The position numbers and the translations under genes were made by a program. From positions 727,790,484 through 727,854,483 of the forward strand of contig CM054057.1 of NCBI GenBank assembly GCA_028641055.1: a stretch of 64,000 nucleotides of DNA. The letters run 5' to 3'. The number at the start of each line of letters is the position of its first letter. Position 1 is the stretch's first letter. The DNA comes from Alopecurus myosuroides (Eukaryota > Streptophyta > Magnoliopsida > Poales > Poaceae). The notes below the pieces were generated by a model. The model ran no database searches, was not told the origin of the DNA, and worked only from the letters and a program-made list of their open reading frames with translations. Of this stretch, positions 43,664 to 53,593 are shown piece after piece.

Positions 43664-44216
43664 ACCCAACGCCCCCCCTCCAACCAACGGTCCGTTTCGG
43701 TCCCCGCAGACCGATTTGGGTTAAAAACCTATTCAAACGCCCACAAAATAGACGCGGGGAGAGGGGAGGGGAGAGGCAGTCCCTAGACGTATATGAGGAG
43801 GAGGCCGAGCAGCTCCGCCTCGCCAGTGAGGCGTCCGAACTGCACGATCTCAGGCAATTGGAGGGGTTGGCACCGGTCCTCCACGACTTCGCCCGTGCCG
43901 CCGCTCGCGAGGCAGCCCCAGTGCAGCCGGGGATGACGGCGCCGTCCAAGTCGCCTTCGCAGCCACCAACGCACGATGGAGGGCCCCCGGCGCACCTCCA
44001 TGTGACGCCGGACTACACCATCCTCGAGTGGTCCGCGCAGCGCACGTGGAGGGGCTCTTTTTTTGTAAAAATAAATAAATTTGTAAAGGGCTTGGGTCCT
44101 TCTGAAAATGCGCCTGAATGTAAATAGTTGAACTGAAAGTAAATTTCAATTTAAACTAAATTTGGTTGAATTTGAATTTTTTTTTGGGGAGGGGGGGGGG
44201 GAGGAGGAGGCGTTGG
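43664..44216 (+). mobile_element. DNA-transposon fragment with small ORF
   Basis: CCCAACGCC near 43666 is inverted at 44210-44218 (GGCGTTGGG). The plus strand between (about 43779-44126) reads VYEEEAEQLRLASEASELHDL, RQLEGLAPVLHDFARAAARE and HVTPDYTILEWSAQRTWRGS, then stops. This looks like the end of an accessory transposon ORF. Class uncertain (Harbinger-like by style). Confidence 0.45.
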
Positions 44217-44261
44217 GATGGTTTGATCTTAAACCGGGGATCCGCTCCCGGTTTTAGTACG

Positions 44262-44367
44262 CGGACCACCCTAAAGACTAAATATGGATGTATATGGACA
44301 TATTTTAATCTACGTACATGCATGTATAGATAAGATAGAAGTTATCTATTTTGGAACCGAGGGAGTA
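44262..44367. mobile_element. Stowaway MITE, right part
   Basis: The right end CTATTTTGGAACCGAGGGAG followed by TA is the complement of the Stowaway TIR (CTCCCTCGGTTCC). The interior ATGGATGTATATGGACATATTT is typical. No left TIR found. Confidence 0.72.
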
Positions 44368-44713
44368 ACCAGCAGCCTAGCACGATGGTCGGCCCCGGGC
44401 AAGCGCCGCGAAGCTACTTAGCTACGAGCCGTTGTTTGCCGCATCTGGCTGGCTGTACGTGGTGTACTGCGCGCGCCGTAGCGCGTAGGCAAAATCAATC
44501 GCCCGAGGAGAGGACACTCGCGCTCGTAGGTCCGTTGAGGATTGCATGTTGAGCTCTATCTATCCGCTTGCTAGCGCGCGGGCGGCGTCACGTGAAAATT
44601 GAACCTGATCGGATCAACGGATATTCCTTGTCCTTCCCGGAGTCGTCGGCGCGATCTCCTTGTACAGCCGGAAACGTGCAGACGCCGGCGTGGCCAGGTT
44701 GACGAATCAAGAC
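44368..44713. repeat. Duplicated backbone, copy B segment 3a
   Basis: GCGTAGGCAAAATCAATCG and CGGATATTCCTTGTCCTTCCCGG match 29375-29530. It ends with ATCAAGAC, the TSD of the next element. Confidence 0.78.
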
Positions 44714-45262
44714 CAAAGTTTAAAATAGCGGGCTATTGCATATAGCCCCGGCGATTTCAAAAGCTATGAAAGGCTATAGCCGGGCTATAGCCGGGCTATA
44801 ACCCTATAGCCGTTTTGCTAGAATATTAAAAAAATAGTAAAAATTAAACAACATATAATCGTTTATATACTATTATTAGCAAACGCATAACGTAACAACA
44901 TAATCATATAAGATGAACGAACAATTAGGAGTTTAAATAATAACTATTCATGACACAATTCAGCAGTTCTGAAACCAGCTCGCTATGGGTCGCACTCGCA
45001 CCTCACAACAACAATTAAACAACCAACAATGATTGATTTGGGATCCGAAATTGACGGAGGTGACACATTTTGGTCCAAAATTTTTGGTCCCCTAGACGGG
45101 ATATATCCGGACTAAGAGGCTATATCCGGACTATATCCATACAGCCGGTCTATTAGCGGCTATTCTCCATATAGCCTCTGAAGGCTCTAGCCGTAGCCCC
45201 GACCCTCTCGGAAGGCTATAGCCTGGCTATAGCTGGGGTATAGCCGGCTATTTAAAGCTTTG
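44714..45262. mobile_element. hAT-type MITE
   Basis: TIRs CAAAGTTTAAAATAGC and GCTATTTAAAGCTTTG with an exact 8-bp duplication ATCAAGAC (44706-44713, 45263-45270), the hAT TSD length. 549 bp, no coding capacity. Many GGCTATAGCC words cluster near both ends (44770-44815, 45170-45250), resembling transposase-binding repeats. Confidence 0.92.
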
Positions 45263-45449
45263 ATCAAGACGCATCATGCAGACCACTGAAAGAAAAAGAA
45301 GAGGACGCATCATGCATCATCGTTTCAGGCTTGGCCCGCGCGACATTTCAGCCGATTCGCGTCGGGAAAAGTAGCAGTCGGAGCCTCGGAAGGTACGCAT
45401 GCGTGGCACAGCTCAAGCTGGCTTCGGGTGCAGCTAGCAGACTCCATTA
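45263..45449. repeat. Duplicated backbone, copy B segment 3b
   Basis: Continues from 44713 after the MITE (GGGAAAAGTAGCAG, GCAGCTAGCAGACTCC), matching about 29705-29732 of copy A loosely. Confidence 0.6.
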
Positions 45450-46018
45450 GGGCATGTGCAGTGTTGCAAAAAAGAGGTGTCTAGAAGCACTTTTTTCTCT
45501 TAGACTTAGGACTAAATGGTGGAGAAGGTGTGACTAAGAAAAAGATTCCTGGACCTATTTCTAGTACAAGACACATGTGACTAGTTGATTTAAAAATTGG
45601 TACGGTGACTTGGAATCTCTCCATTAGCTAAAGTACACTGGTAGAAAAAAGGCCTTCCATACGTCCCCATCAGTCCCCAAATTTTCCGCACCGTGACTAA
45701 AGGGGTTTTAGTCCCGGGTCGGGAGGAAACCCGCGACAGAAGGTCATGCGTCGTGGGATGGGAAGCGCGTGGAGACGCGTGGAGGGCTTTAATTCCGGTT
45801 GGCCTGGCCACCCGCGACTAATGATCCAGTCTGCTGGCCTCTCTGCCTTTAGTCCCGGTTGGCTAAAGGTACAAACTGCTCGCCTCCCGCGCGGCGGTTT
45901 TATTTAGTGAGCGAGAGGCAGAGACCATTGCTATAGTGCGCACACCTGAGAGTCACTGTTTCTTCTTCTCTCTTCTCTGTTTCTTCCCCTCTCTTCGACC
46001 TTCCTCCACCAAGCACCC

Positions 46019-46021
46019 ATG
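46019..46021 (+). repeat. TSD of nested CACTA (ATG), left copy = original start codon
   Basis: CACCCATG sits just left of the nested element; ATG is repeated at 58315-58317 and continues into the exonuclease frame. 45950-46018 is therefore the gene's former 5' leader. Confidence 0.85.
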
Positions 46022-46230
46022 CACTGGTGGAGAACAGGGCATTAGCACCGGTTTGTAAGGGCCTTTGGACCCGGATACAAATCCGGTGCTACGTATCCGG
46101 GACTAAAGCCCCCCCTTAGAACCGGTCTGTCACCAACCGGTGCTAAAGGCCTCCACGTGGGCGCCGCAGAGCGCGCGCAGGCGGAGGACCTTTAGAACCG
46201 GTTGGTAACACCAACCGGTCCTAAAGTTTT
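46022..46230. repeat. CACTA left terminus and subterminal repeats
   Basis: GCACCGGTTTGT, CCGGATACAAATCCGGTGCT, GAACCGGT and ACCAACCGGT words in both orientations, the type bound by En/Spm transposase proteins. Confidence 0.85.
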
Positions 46231-46276
46231 TTTTTCTTTTTTTTTTCCTTTTCTTTTCAGGGTTTCCGATTCCGTA

Positions 46277-46297
46277 TTTAGGGTTTAGGGTTTAGGG
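46277..46297 (+). repeat. Three TTTAGGG units
   Basis: Exact triple of the plant telomere repeat inside the CACTA. It is followed by a field of GTGTTTCCG / CGGAAACAC words, including a 15-bp inverted pair near 46386 and 46448. Confidence 0.85.
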
Positions 46298-46600
46298 CGT
46301 GTTCCGTATTTTCAGGGTTTCCGTTTACGTGTTTCCGTTTAGTCTTTACGATTCCGTGTGTCCGTATTTCGTTTTTTACGAACACGGAATCGGAAACACA
46401 TAATCGGAAATACGTATCTGGAAACACCGATTCCGTGTTTGCGGTTAAGTGTTTCCGATTCCGAGTTTGCGGTTAAATGTTGATGCACCAAATAAAAGTA
46501 CATATATATATATACATGTAACACGAAGTACTCGACCGAGCATTACATAATCTGAAGTCCGTTTTCAATAGCTGTATACTTGCATAGAGAAGGGAGCTGG

Positions 46601-49600
46601 CTATTGGTTCATAGGATGGAAAAATTCTCCGCCTTCATCTATGACTTGCGTGAGGAGAAATCCTGCCAATTCCTCTGCAACTGCCTTGCAACGTTGGATT
46701 GGTTTGAGCATCGCCCGCTTTCGTTGCATCTTTAAAAGAAGTACATGAAAACAATTAAGTTATGAACAAAACTAAACATAATTGATGGCAAGATAAATAA
46801 AGTTGTGAAGATCCAGTTACATACCTCTAGATTTCTGGAAGTACGGGATTTCTCATTGATAATCCTGTGAATGAACTCGCAAACGTAGTATCCACAATAA
46901 TCAGTTCCCTGTGGTTGTTGCGGGACTTTCTATATACGAGAACATAATTCAGTCAAATTAATAATAATCAAGAGAATGGTAATGGTATTGAAACCAGGGT
47001 ACGTAGTACTACTTACTTTGTTTATCTGAAAGTGGAGCTTGTCTTCCCATGTACCGGGTTCTTCCTTGATGAACATTTGCCAAACCCTGGCCGACAAAAG
47101 AAAAATGAATACAAGAGTTAATTATTACTTAGTTGATATCAGGAAATGAACGAAAAATAGGCCAATGAACGAAAGAGGCCGATATATATATACCTTTGAA
47201 GCATCTGACGCGCGCTCTTCCATGTGTCAGTGTCCCAGGTTAACGAGTCCCAGACTTCAACTTGTCCTTGATCGATTCTGATGATGAACAATATGAAGTG
47301 AGACCTGCGCACGTGTACACACGCAGTCATGCATACTCATCAATTACAGTTAACATCAGGTAAGCAAAATGGAATGTCTACAAGACAGTAACACTCACTT
47401 GAATCCGTAGGGCCAAAGTATTTATTTTTTGGTACTTTGTCGCTTCAAAAACCTTAGCAAATCATCCGGTGTATCCTTGTTGAACTTTTCTATTGTGTCT
47501 TGATGATACGAATACGGGTCAATGAACCCAAAGTCCCAGATTCCTGCCAGCCTGCATTCACGAATCTTCATTCTGCATAGTACAAAAAGAATGTCGTGAG
47601 TGATAATTATACGGGCAATGAACGCGAGCTTAACTAAATAATTAAATTACACAAATAAATCACTTACAAACAGTAGCAGCTGAGGATAGACTTGTCGAGG
47701 GCACGTTGATTGTACATTTGGAAAAATTCATCGAACCCAAGCTCCACACCGTACTCTCCGAAGTAGTGTTGATCCTGAACTGCCGCCATGATACAGTCTC
47801 TCTTTTGCCTTGCGGCCTCCAAGTACCAATCATGTAAATTCCGTAGTTGGGCTGTTAGAGCAGTAGGATTTTCGACCAGAGGGTGCTCGGGCTTGTATTT
47901 ATATACCACATCAGCAATAGCGTAACCGGAGTCGCCCATGCGTGGACCGGACACTGAAGCCTGGTCAGATAACACCTTGAGCGGGGCAATTGACCGTGCT
48001 TGTTGTTGTCCGAGCTGGGGAACTTGTTTCCCGCATTTCGTCTGCTCCGCCTACTTCATCTGCTCCGCCTGCTTCATCTGTGCGGTGTGCATCTTTTCAA
48101 TGTACCGTTCATAGTCTGAAAGGGGCGACGGTGGCGGCGGTGCAGGATAATATAAGTTGTCGATGGTGCGCTCAATTTGCCACTTTGGGATGTTCTTCAG
48201 AGTTTCCTTCCAGACGTCTGGAGGGGGCTTCAGGGGAAACCGTGCGAACATTGCTTTGTTTTTGGCTTTCACGGCCTCATCTAGTTCCTCCGGAGTCATC
48301 AGGCCTGGTAACTTCGGGGGAGTCTCGACTTTCTTGTGTTTCCTTAGTCTCTTCTTGGGAGGAGTCCCGTTTCTTTTGAACTGCAGCTTCCGCTTTTCCG
48401 TACCCGTAGTGGGCGCATCCGTCGGCTCACGGGAGTGCACGGGCGATGGACCCTCGGCCTCGAGATCCCAATCTTCGTTGTGGGGTGGACTTGGAGGTGC
48501 GTTGGGAGGTGGACTTGGAGGTCGTGCATTCTCTGTACGAAAGGGAAAAAACTATTAAAAATAGGCTTACATGTGGTGCAACATTCAGTAATTGATGGAG
48601 GTGGTGCATTTGTACCTGGAGGAGTCGGTGGCCTTGGCGCCGCGTTAGAAAACACGATGTGTTTCTTATTCCACAAGATGATACCAAGCTCCATTTCTCC
48701 TAGTGTCTTCTCGCCTTCACCTCCAGGAATATGGAGCTCAATTGAATGGCATCCCGGCGTAATTGTTGACAACCCGACACGAGCATGGGATGCTGGAATC
48801 TGACCACCATGGTAGGTTGCTCCAGGTTGATTCGGTAAAGCATAGCCTGACGCCACCTGAAGGATATGTTCCCCATTGGCATATGTATCTCACAGTTTGT
48901 CTTCTCCGTGATATCATCCACGGGGTAGTGAGGCGCCGACGGTTTGACTGCACGACCGTCTTCTAGCTGCAGCTGCGTGGAACCCACGCTGCTTCTATGC
49001 TGAGATGGCACGGCATCTGCTACAGGATCGTCTTCTATTTGCAGCTGATCAGGTGCAGGACGATGTTCTACCTCCTCTTCAATGTCAGGTACAGGGTGTC
49101 CCCCTTTCTCCAAGAGAAATGCCACCTTCTTTTCTAATGTCGATATCCGTTCCAGCGCCTTCTTCTTGCTTCTACCACGGCTTCTGTAAGTGCCAAGGTC
49201 CGCTGGAAACCCTTGGCTCCACGGGGTAGTGGCTCCAAAGCCTCGTGTTCATCCCCACTTTTCGGGGTTCCCGAGTGCCTTCGTCAGCTCGTCGTTCTCT
49301 CTATCGGGAACAAAAGTTCCTTTTCGAACAGCTTCTACTGCCTTCTCTAGTTCTGCTACGACTTTTGTTATTTTTTCCGACCATGGTCCCTGAGCAACAA
49401 TCATCCCAGTCTCAGCGTCCAACGTTGCCCTATGCACGAACAACCAGAACTTGGACCTATCGGGCCAGTCATGTGTCTGTGGAATGATACCTCTTTTCAG
49501 AAGTGCATCTTCATAGCGTCGCCACCTAGGCAGGACAGTCATGTAGCCACCTGACCCCAAAATATGGTGATATTTCTTCTTTTTCGCATTCTCCTTATTT

Positions 49601-50437
49601 GTGGCTGATCGGGATGCAAAGACATCCGATTTCTTGTACGCCTTAAAATCATCCCAAGCGTCTCTTATCTTCACTAGGTGCCCAGTGAAAACTGGATCTT
49701 CGTCCTTATATTTCTTCCACAGGTCTTTCTTCCACCTCTGGAATTGTGTGGCCATATTCTTCAAAGCCCACTCCTCGACTTTCTTCTTCTTATCTTTCGC
49801 TACGCTGAAATTTAGCCATACCGTGTCGCAAAGAATTTTTTTCAATCTGTCATCGACATAAGTAGCTCCAACGTTGGCGCCGGTCTTCGGCTTATTCCAT
49901 TCTATTAAGTTGATCGGCACCAGGTCTCTTACATCAACTCCGCACTGATTTACGAATTTGCGATAAGTTTCTTGGGGCTCCAGTGGTTTTCCATCAGCAG
50001 CAACTGTATCGATCGGGAACCTTGCGGTATCTTTCAACCTTGCGGCCGGGCCTCGTTTCGACTTTGACTCAGTACTTGCGCTAGCTGTTCCGGAGGGCGC
50101 CTAAACAGGAAAATAATGATTCGTTAGTAAGTGCAATACAAATTAATTGTTGCGTCAACAGTGACTTGAGATATACATTGGCAGAGTTTGTTCTGGAGGG
50201 CACTTCTACATCCTCGACGTTGTCGTCGTCATCATCTACTACATCTTCTATATTCTCAGCTCCGTCACCGGAGTCGTTCAAAAATTGATTGTTAAACGCC
50301 TGTCCACCGTCGTGATCATGATATATGGCCGTTGCATCTTCAAAAATCATCTGGCACATGTATCTTTCCTTCTCCGCCTCACCCAATCCCGCGAGCTGAT
50401 CGGCGTGCGGATCACGTGCAGGTTCTTGGGGATCCAT
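46601..50437 (-). pseudogene. CACTA second gene: Transposase_24 with C-terminal Ulp1-like protease domain
   Basis: ATG 50437 starts MDPQEPARDPHADQLAGL with a D-rich exon 1. Exon 2 (about 50099-49252) has PINLIEWNKPKTGANVGATY, WALKNMATQFQRWKKDLWKKY and GSGGYMTVLPRWRRYEDALL, the plant transposase Ptta/En-Spm (Transposase_24) family. A stop at 49249 interrupts; the frame resumes to EISTLEKKVAFLLEKGG-like coiled coil. Further exons give LDEAVKAKNKAMFARFPLKP and a C48 peptidase-like end: HFILFIIRIDQGQVEVWDS (His, Asp) and VPQQPQGTDYCGYYVCEF (Gln, Cys), stop 46601. In En/Spm elements this product assists transposase at the ends. The Ulp1-like fold suggests SUMO/ubiquitin-type processing; activity is inferred only. 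Confidence 0.82.
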
Positions 50438-51112
50438 AGCTCAACACCTGGTAGTAAAATTAATAAAATGAAAAACACTTAGCGAAATTCTCTAAGTCTA
50501 GCTAATTATAATTACTACAAATTCTAATTCTAGCTAATATATTTCCAAATATTTTTCTAATTTTCAAAATTCTAATTCTAGCTAATTCTAAATGTAATTA
50601 TAATTCTAATTCTAAATGTAATTCTAATTCTAATTCTAACTAAAAAATAAAATTCTAATTCTAATTAGAACTAAAAACAGAAAAAAAAAACTCACTGTGC
50701 GGGGGGGTGACGTCACGCGTACGTCACGTGTACGTCACTTGGGGCGGCCGGAGACGGGGCGGCGCGCGGTGGGAGGCAGAGAGAGGCGAGCGGTTGGGAG
50801 GCGGAGGCCGCGACGGCGTCGTGGCCGCGTCTGGGAGGCGACGGGGCGGAGGCGGGGCGGCGGAGGCGGACGGCGACACGGCGGCGGAGGCGTGGCCTTG
50901 GTGGGGAGGCAGAGGGAGTCGCGCGCGCGGCCTCGGGTCGGTGGTGGGAGGCACAGGGAGGCGGCGCGGCGGCGAGGCGGACGGCGACGAGCAGATGACG
51001 GCGAGGCGGACGGCGACGCGCGGCCGGAGCAGGGCTTCGCCGTAGAAAGAAGAGAGGACGCGCGCGAACGAAATGAGTGCAAAAATTTCGCTAAGTGTTG
51101 ATAATTTCCCCT
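50438..51112. other. 5' region of the Transposase_24 gene
   Basis: AATTCTAATTCTA-rich repeats (50460-50690), then a GC-rich GGCGGCGGAGG stretch (50700-51060). Frames here on both strands look compositional. Confidence 0.55.
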
Positions 51113-51332
51113 GTACAGACCTTTAGCACCGGTTTGTGTTAACAACCGGTGCTAAAACCCCTTTCGCACCGGTTGTTAACACAAACCGTTGCTAAAGGGT
51201 CTGTACAGGGGCCACTTTCAGACTGTGCGCCCCCTGTACAGACTTTTAGCACCGGTTTGTGTTAACAACCGGTGCGAACGAGTCTTTAGCACCGGTTGTT
51301 AACACAAACCGGTGCTAAAGGTCTGTACAGGG
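51113..51332. repeat. Internal CACTA palindrome array
   Basis: TTTAGCACCGGTTTGTGTTAACAACCGGTGCTAAA-type palindromes occur twice in each orientation, joined by CTGTACAGGGG. The motif is the same as the subterminal repeats at the ends (58000-58310), yet it lies about 5-7 kb from both ends. Confidence 0.9.
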
Positions 51333-51904
51333 GTCACTTTTTCTTTTTTTCTTTTTTCTGTTTCATTTTTCTTTTTCCTGTTTCTTCTTTTATTTTATTT
51401 TTTTGTTTCCCTTTTCTGTTTACTTTTACATTTATTTATAAAATCAAAGTAGACTCAAAAAATAATAAAATCAAATATTTATAAAAACATATTTATATTT
51501 TCTCATATTTTGTGTAAAAATTGTCTAAATGTCTTTTAAAACAATAAAAAAATAAAAAATAAGGTATTTATCAAATTAATTTGAAAATATAAAGAATTTT
51601 TTTTGTTTCCTTTTTCTTTTTCCTGTTTCTTCTTTTATTTTTCTTTTTTTTTGTTTCCCTTTTCTGTTTTCTTTTACATTGATTTATAAAATCAAAGTAG
51701 ACTCAAAAAATTGTAAAATCAAATATTTGAGAAAACGAGTGGAAAACATGGAAAACAGAAGGTTACTTAAATGTCTCAAAACCTTGTGAGATAAAATATC
51801 TAATTTCATAAATTTTATTAAAAACAGAAAACAGACGCGCTAGCGCGCCGCAGTGTCGCCGGAATACAAATTCTTTTATTAAAAAAAGAGAAAACAGACG
51901 AACA
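51333..51904. other. AT-rich spacer with a 110-bp direct repeat
   Basis: TTTTCTTTTTCCTGTTTCTTC...AAAATCAAAGTAGACTCAAAAAAT at 51367-51465 recurs at 51610-51705. No gene. Confidence 0.6.
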
Positions 51905-52555
51905 CTACTCCTCGTCGTCGTCGTCGGGGAACTCGTCGGTGACCTCCTCCGGGTCATCGTCATCGTCGAACTCGTCGCTGACCTCCTCGTCGTCGTCGGA
52001 GGTGCATAATGGTATGTCCGAGATAGGTCCCCACCTCGGATCGTCGGAGGCCCAGACTTCGCCGGCGTGGTCGGCCCGACGAAGCTCTTGCAGCGCATTC
52101 GTCCTCGCCTCCTGAGCGGCATCTAACGCGGGGTGGCGTTCGAGGCGGCGCTCCGCCCGCTCAGCCGCGCGGGTCTGCCAGAGCTCCGAGTCGGCGCTCT
52201 CCTCCCCCGGGTTGTTCCGGTAATACTCGCGGACGACGCGGTCTTCCATGGCGTCGACTAGGCCCTGAAACGCGCGGTGGCGGAGGTGGAGGTGGTCGGC
52301 GGCAGTGACGATCTGCGGCTTTGACGCCCTGGCCTCCGCTTCCCAGACGGTGTGGCAGTCGTTGAAGTTCATCAGCGACCGCGGGCGGTTGAGGCGCCAG
52401 GCCGCCGCGTCCCAGGCGCGGGCGGCCTCCACCGCCGTCGCAAAGGAGCCGAGGGGGATGCGGTCGTCCCCCCAGCGGATATCTGCACTGAACATTCTGT
52501 TCTGCCGTGCTCGGACGCCGCGGAAGCCGGTGGTGCTGTTCCTCCTCGGAGGCAT
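51905..52555 (-). CDS. AP2-domain protein carried by CACTA
   Basis: Intact 216-residue frame. The AP2/ERF domain spans residues about 10-64: GFRGVRARQNRMFSADIRWG, then IPLGSFATAVEAARAWDAAA and WRLNRPRSLMNF. The YRG-type start (FRG) and the RAYD-type element (RAWD) are both present. The middle is Arg/Glu-rich and helical (AERAERRLERHPALDAAQEA); the tail (residues about 187-216) is almost all Asp/Glu, as in activation domains. AP2 domains bind GCC-box or related DNA. The gene has its own TATAAA at 52627-52632 and an upstream repeat array. Similar AP2 genes occur in many copies in grass genomes. Whether this one regulates its element, the host, or nothing is unknown. Confidence 0.88.
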   Translation of the reverse strand: MPPRRNSTTGFRGVRARQNRMFSADIRWGDDRIPLGSFATAVEAARAWDAAAWRLNRPRSLMNFNDCHTVWEAEARASKPQIVTAADHLHLRHRAFQGLVDAMEDRVVREYYRNNPGEESADSELWQTRAAERAERRLERHPALDAAQEARTNALQELRRADHAGEVWASDDPRWGPISDIPLCTSDDDEEVSDEFDDDDDPEEVTDEFPDDDDEE

Positions 52556-52626
52556 GGTGGAAGCGCGACGGTGCGTGGAGAGGAGTGGGCGTGTGGAGAG
52601 GAGAAGACGCGCTCGAGGCGCGACAG

Positions 52627-52632
52627 TTTATA
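52627..52632 (-). promoter_or_regulatory. Candidate TATA box of the AP2 gene
   Basis: Minus strand GATATAAACTG, about 72 bp before the ATG at 52555. Confidence 0.5.
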
Positions 52633-52702
52633 TCGCGCCCTCCTGGCCACGCGTCACAACTCCCGCGCCACGCGTCAACTCCCGCGCCACGCTCCACCCT
52701 AA

Positions 52703-53309
52703 CACAACAATCGGTATCGCCATCATACAACCCCATCGTGGCTACTGGGTGCAATATGCATACCGAATGCACGGCAGGACGTATGATGGCGAATCCAGAT
52801 GTTTTGTATTTGCTCGATGAACTGAATATATGATGTATCAAACCTTAAAGGGGGGTGTAGAACAAAACAATCGGTATCGCCATCGTACAGCCCTACCGTG
52901 GCTACTGGGTGCATATATGCATACCAAATGCACGGCAGGATGTACGATGGCGAATCCGGATGTTTTGTATTTGCTCGATGAACTGAATATATGATGTATC
53001 AAATCTTGAAGGGGGGTGTAGAACAAAACAAACGGTATCGCCATCATACAGCCCCACCGTGTCTACTGGGTGCATATATGCATACCAAATGCACGGCAGG
53101 ACGTATGATGGCGAATCCGGATGTTTTGTATTTGCTCGATGAACGGAATATATGATGTATCAAACCTTAAAGGGGGGTGTAGAACAAAACAAACGGTATC
53201 ACCATCATACAGCCCCACCGTGTCTACTGGGTGCATATATGCATACCAAATGCACGGCAGGACGTATGATGGCGAATCCGGATGTTTTGTATTTGCTCGA
53301 TGAACTGAC
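52703..53309. repeat. Tandem array, about 3.8 units of 160-161 bp, upstream of AP2 gene
   Basis: CGGTATCGCCATCATACA recurs at 52712, 52872, 53033 and 53194. Each unit contains GCCATCATAC and, 60 bp on, its complement GTATGATGGC, plus TTTTGTATTTGCTCGATGAA. It sits between the AP2 promoter and the transposase gene. Confidence 0.93.
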
Positions 53310-53593
53310 CGGTGTATGAAGGTGGGCTATATATAGGGCCCTCTGGCTCACAAAGTGTTGAGCTAGGGTTTTGATCCAACGGTTAAGAAACACCCTCATC
53401 CACCGGCTCACAACAGCTCGAAAGAAACACACCATAGCCCTGATCGAACGGCTCACAACAGCTCGAAAGAAACACACCCCGAATCCAACGACTCACAAGC
53501 ACTTGAAAGAAACACACGATCCGTGTGATTCAATCTGATTGGTCCAAACGAAACCCTAACCCATTTAGTCCCGGTTGGTGTCCCCAACCGGGA

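Noticed and set aside
52703..53309. Regular tandem array considered as CRISPR-like
   Set aside because: Units are contiguous 161-bp repeats without unique spacers, in a plant genome.
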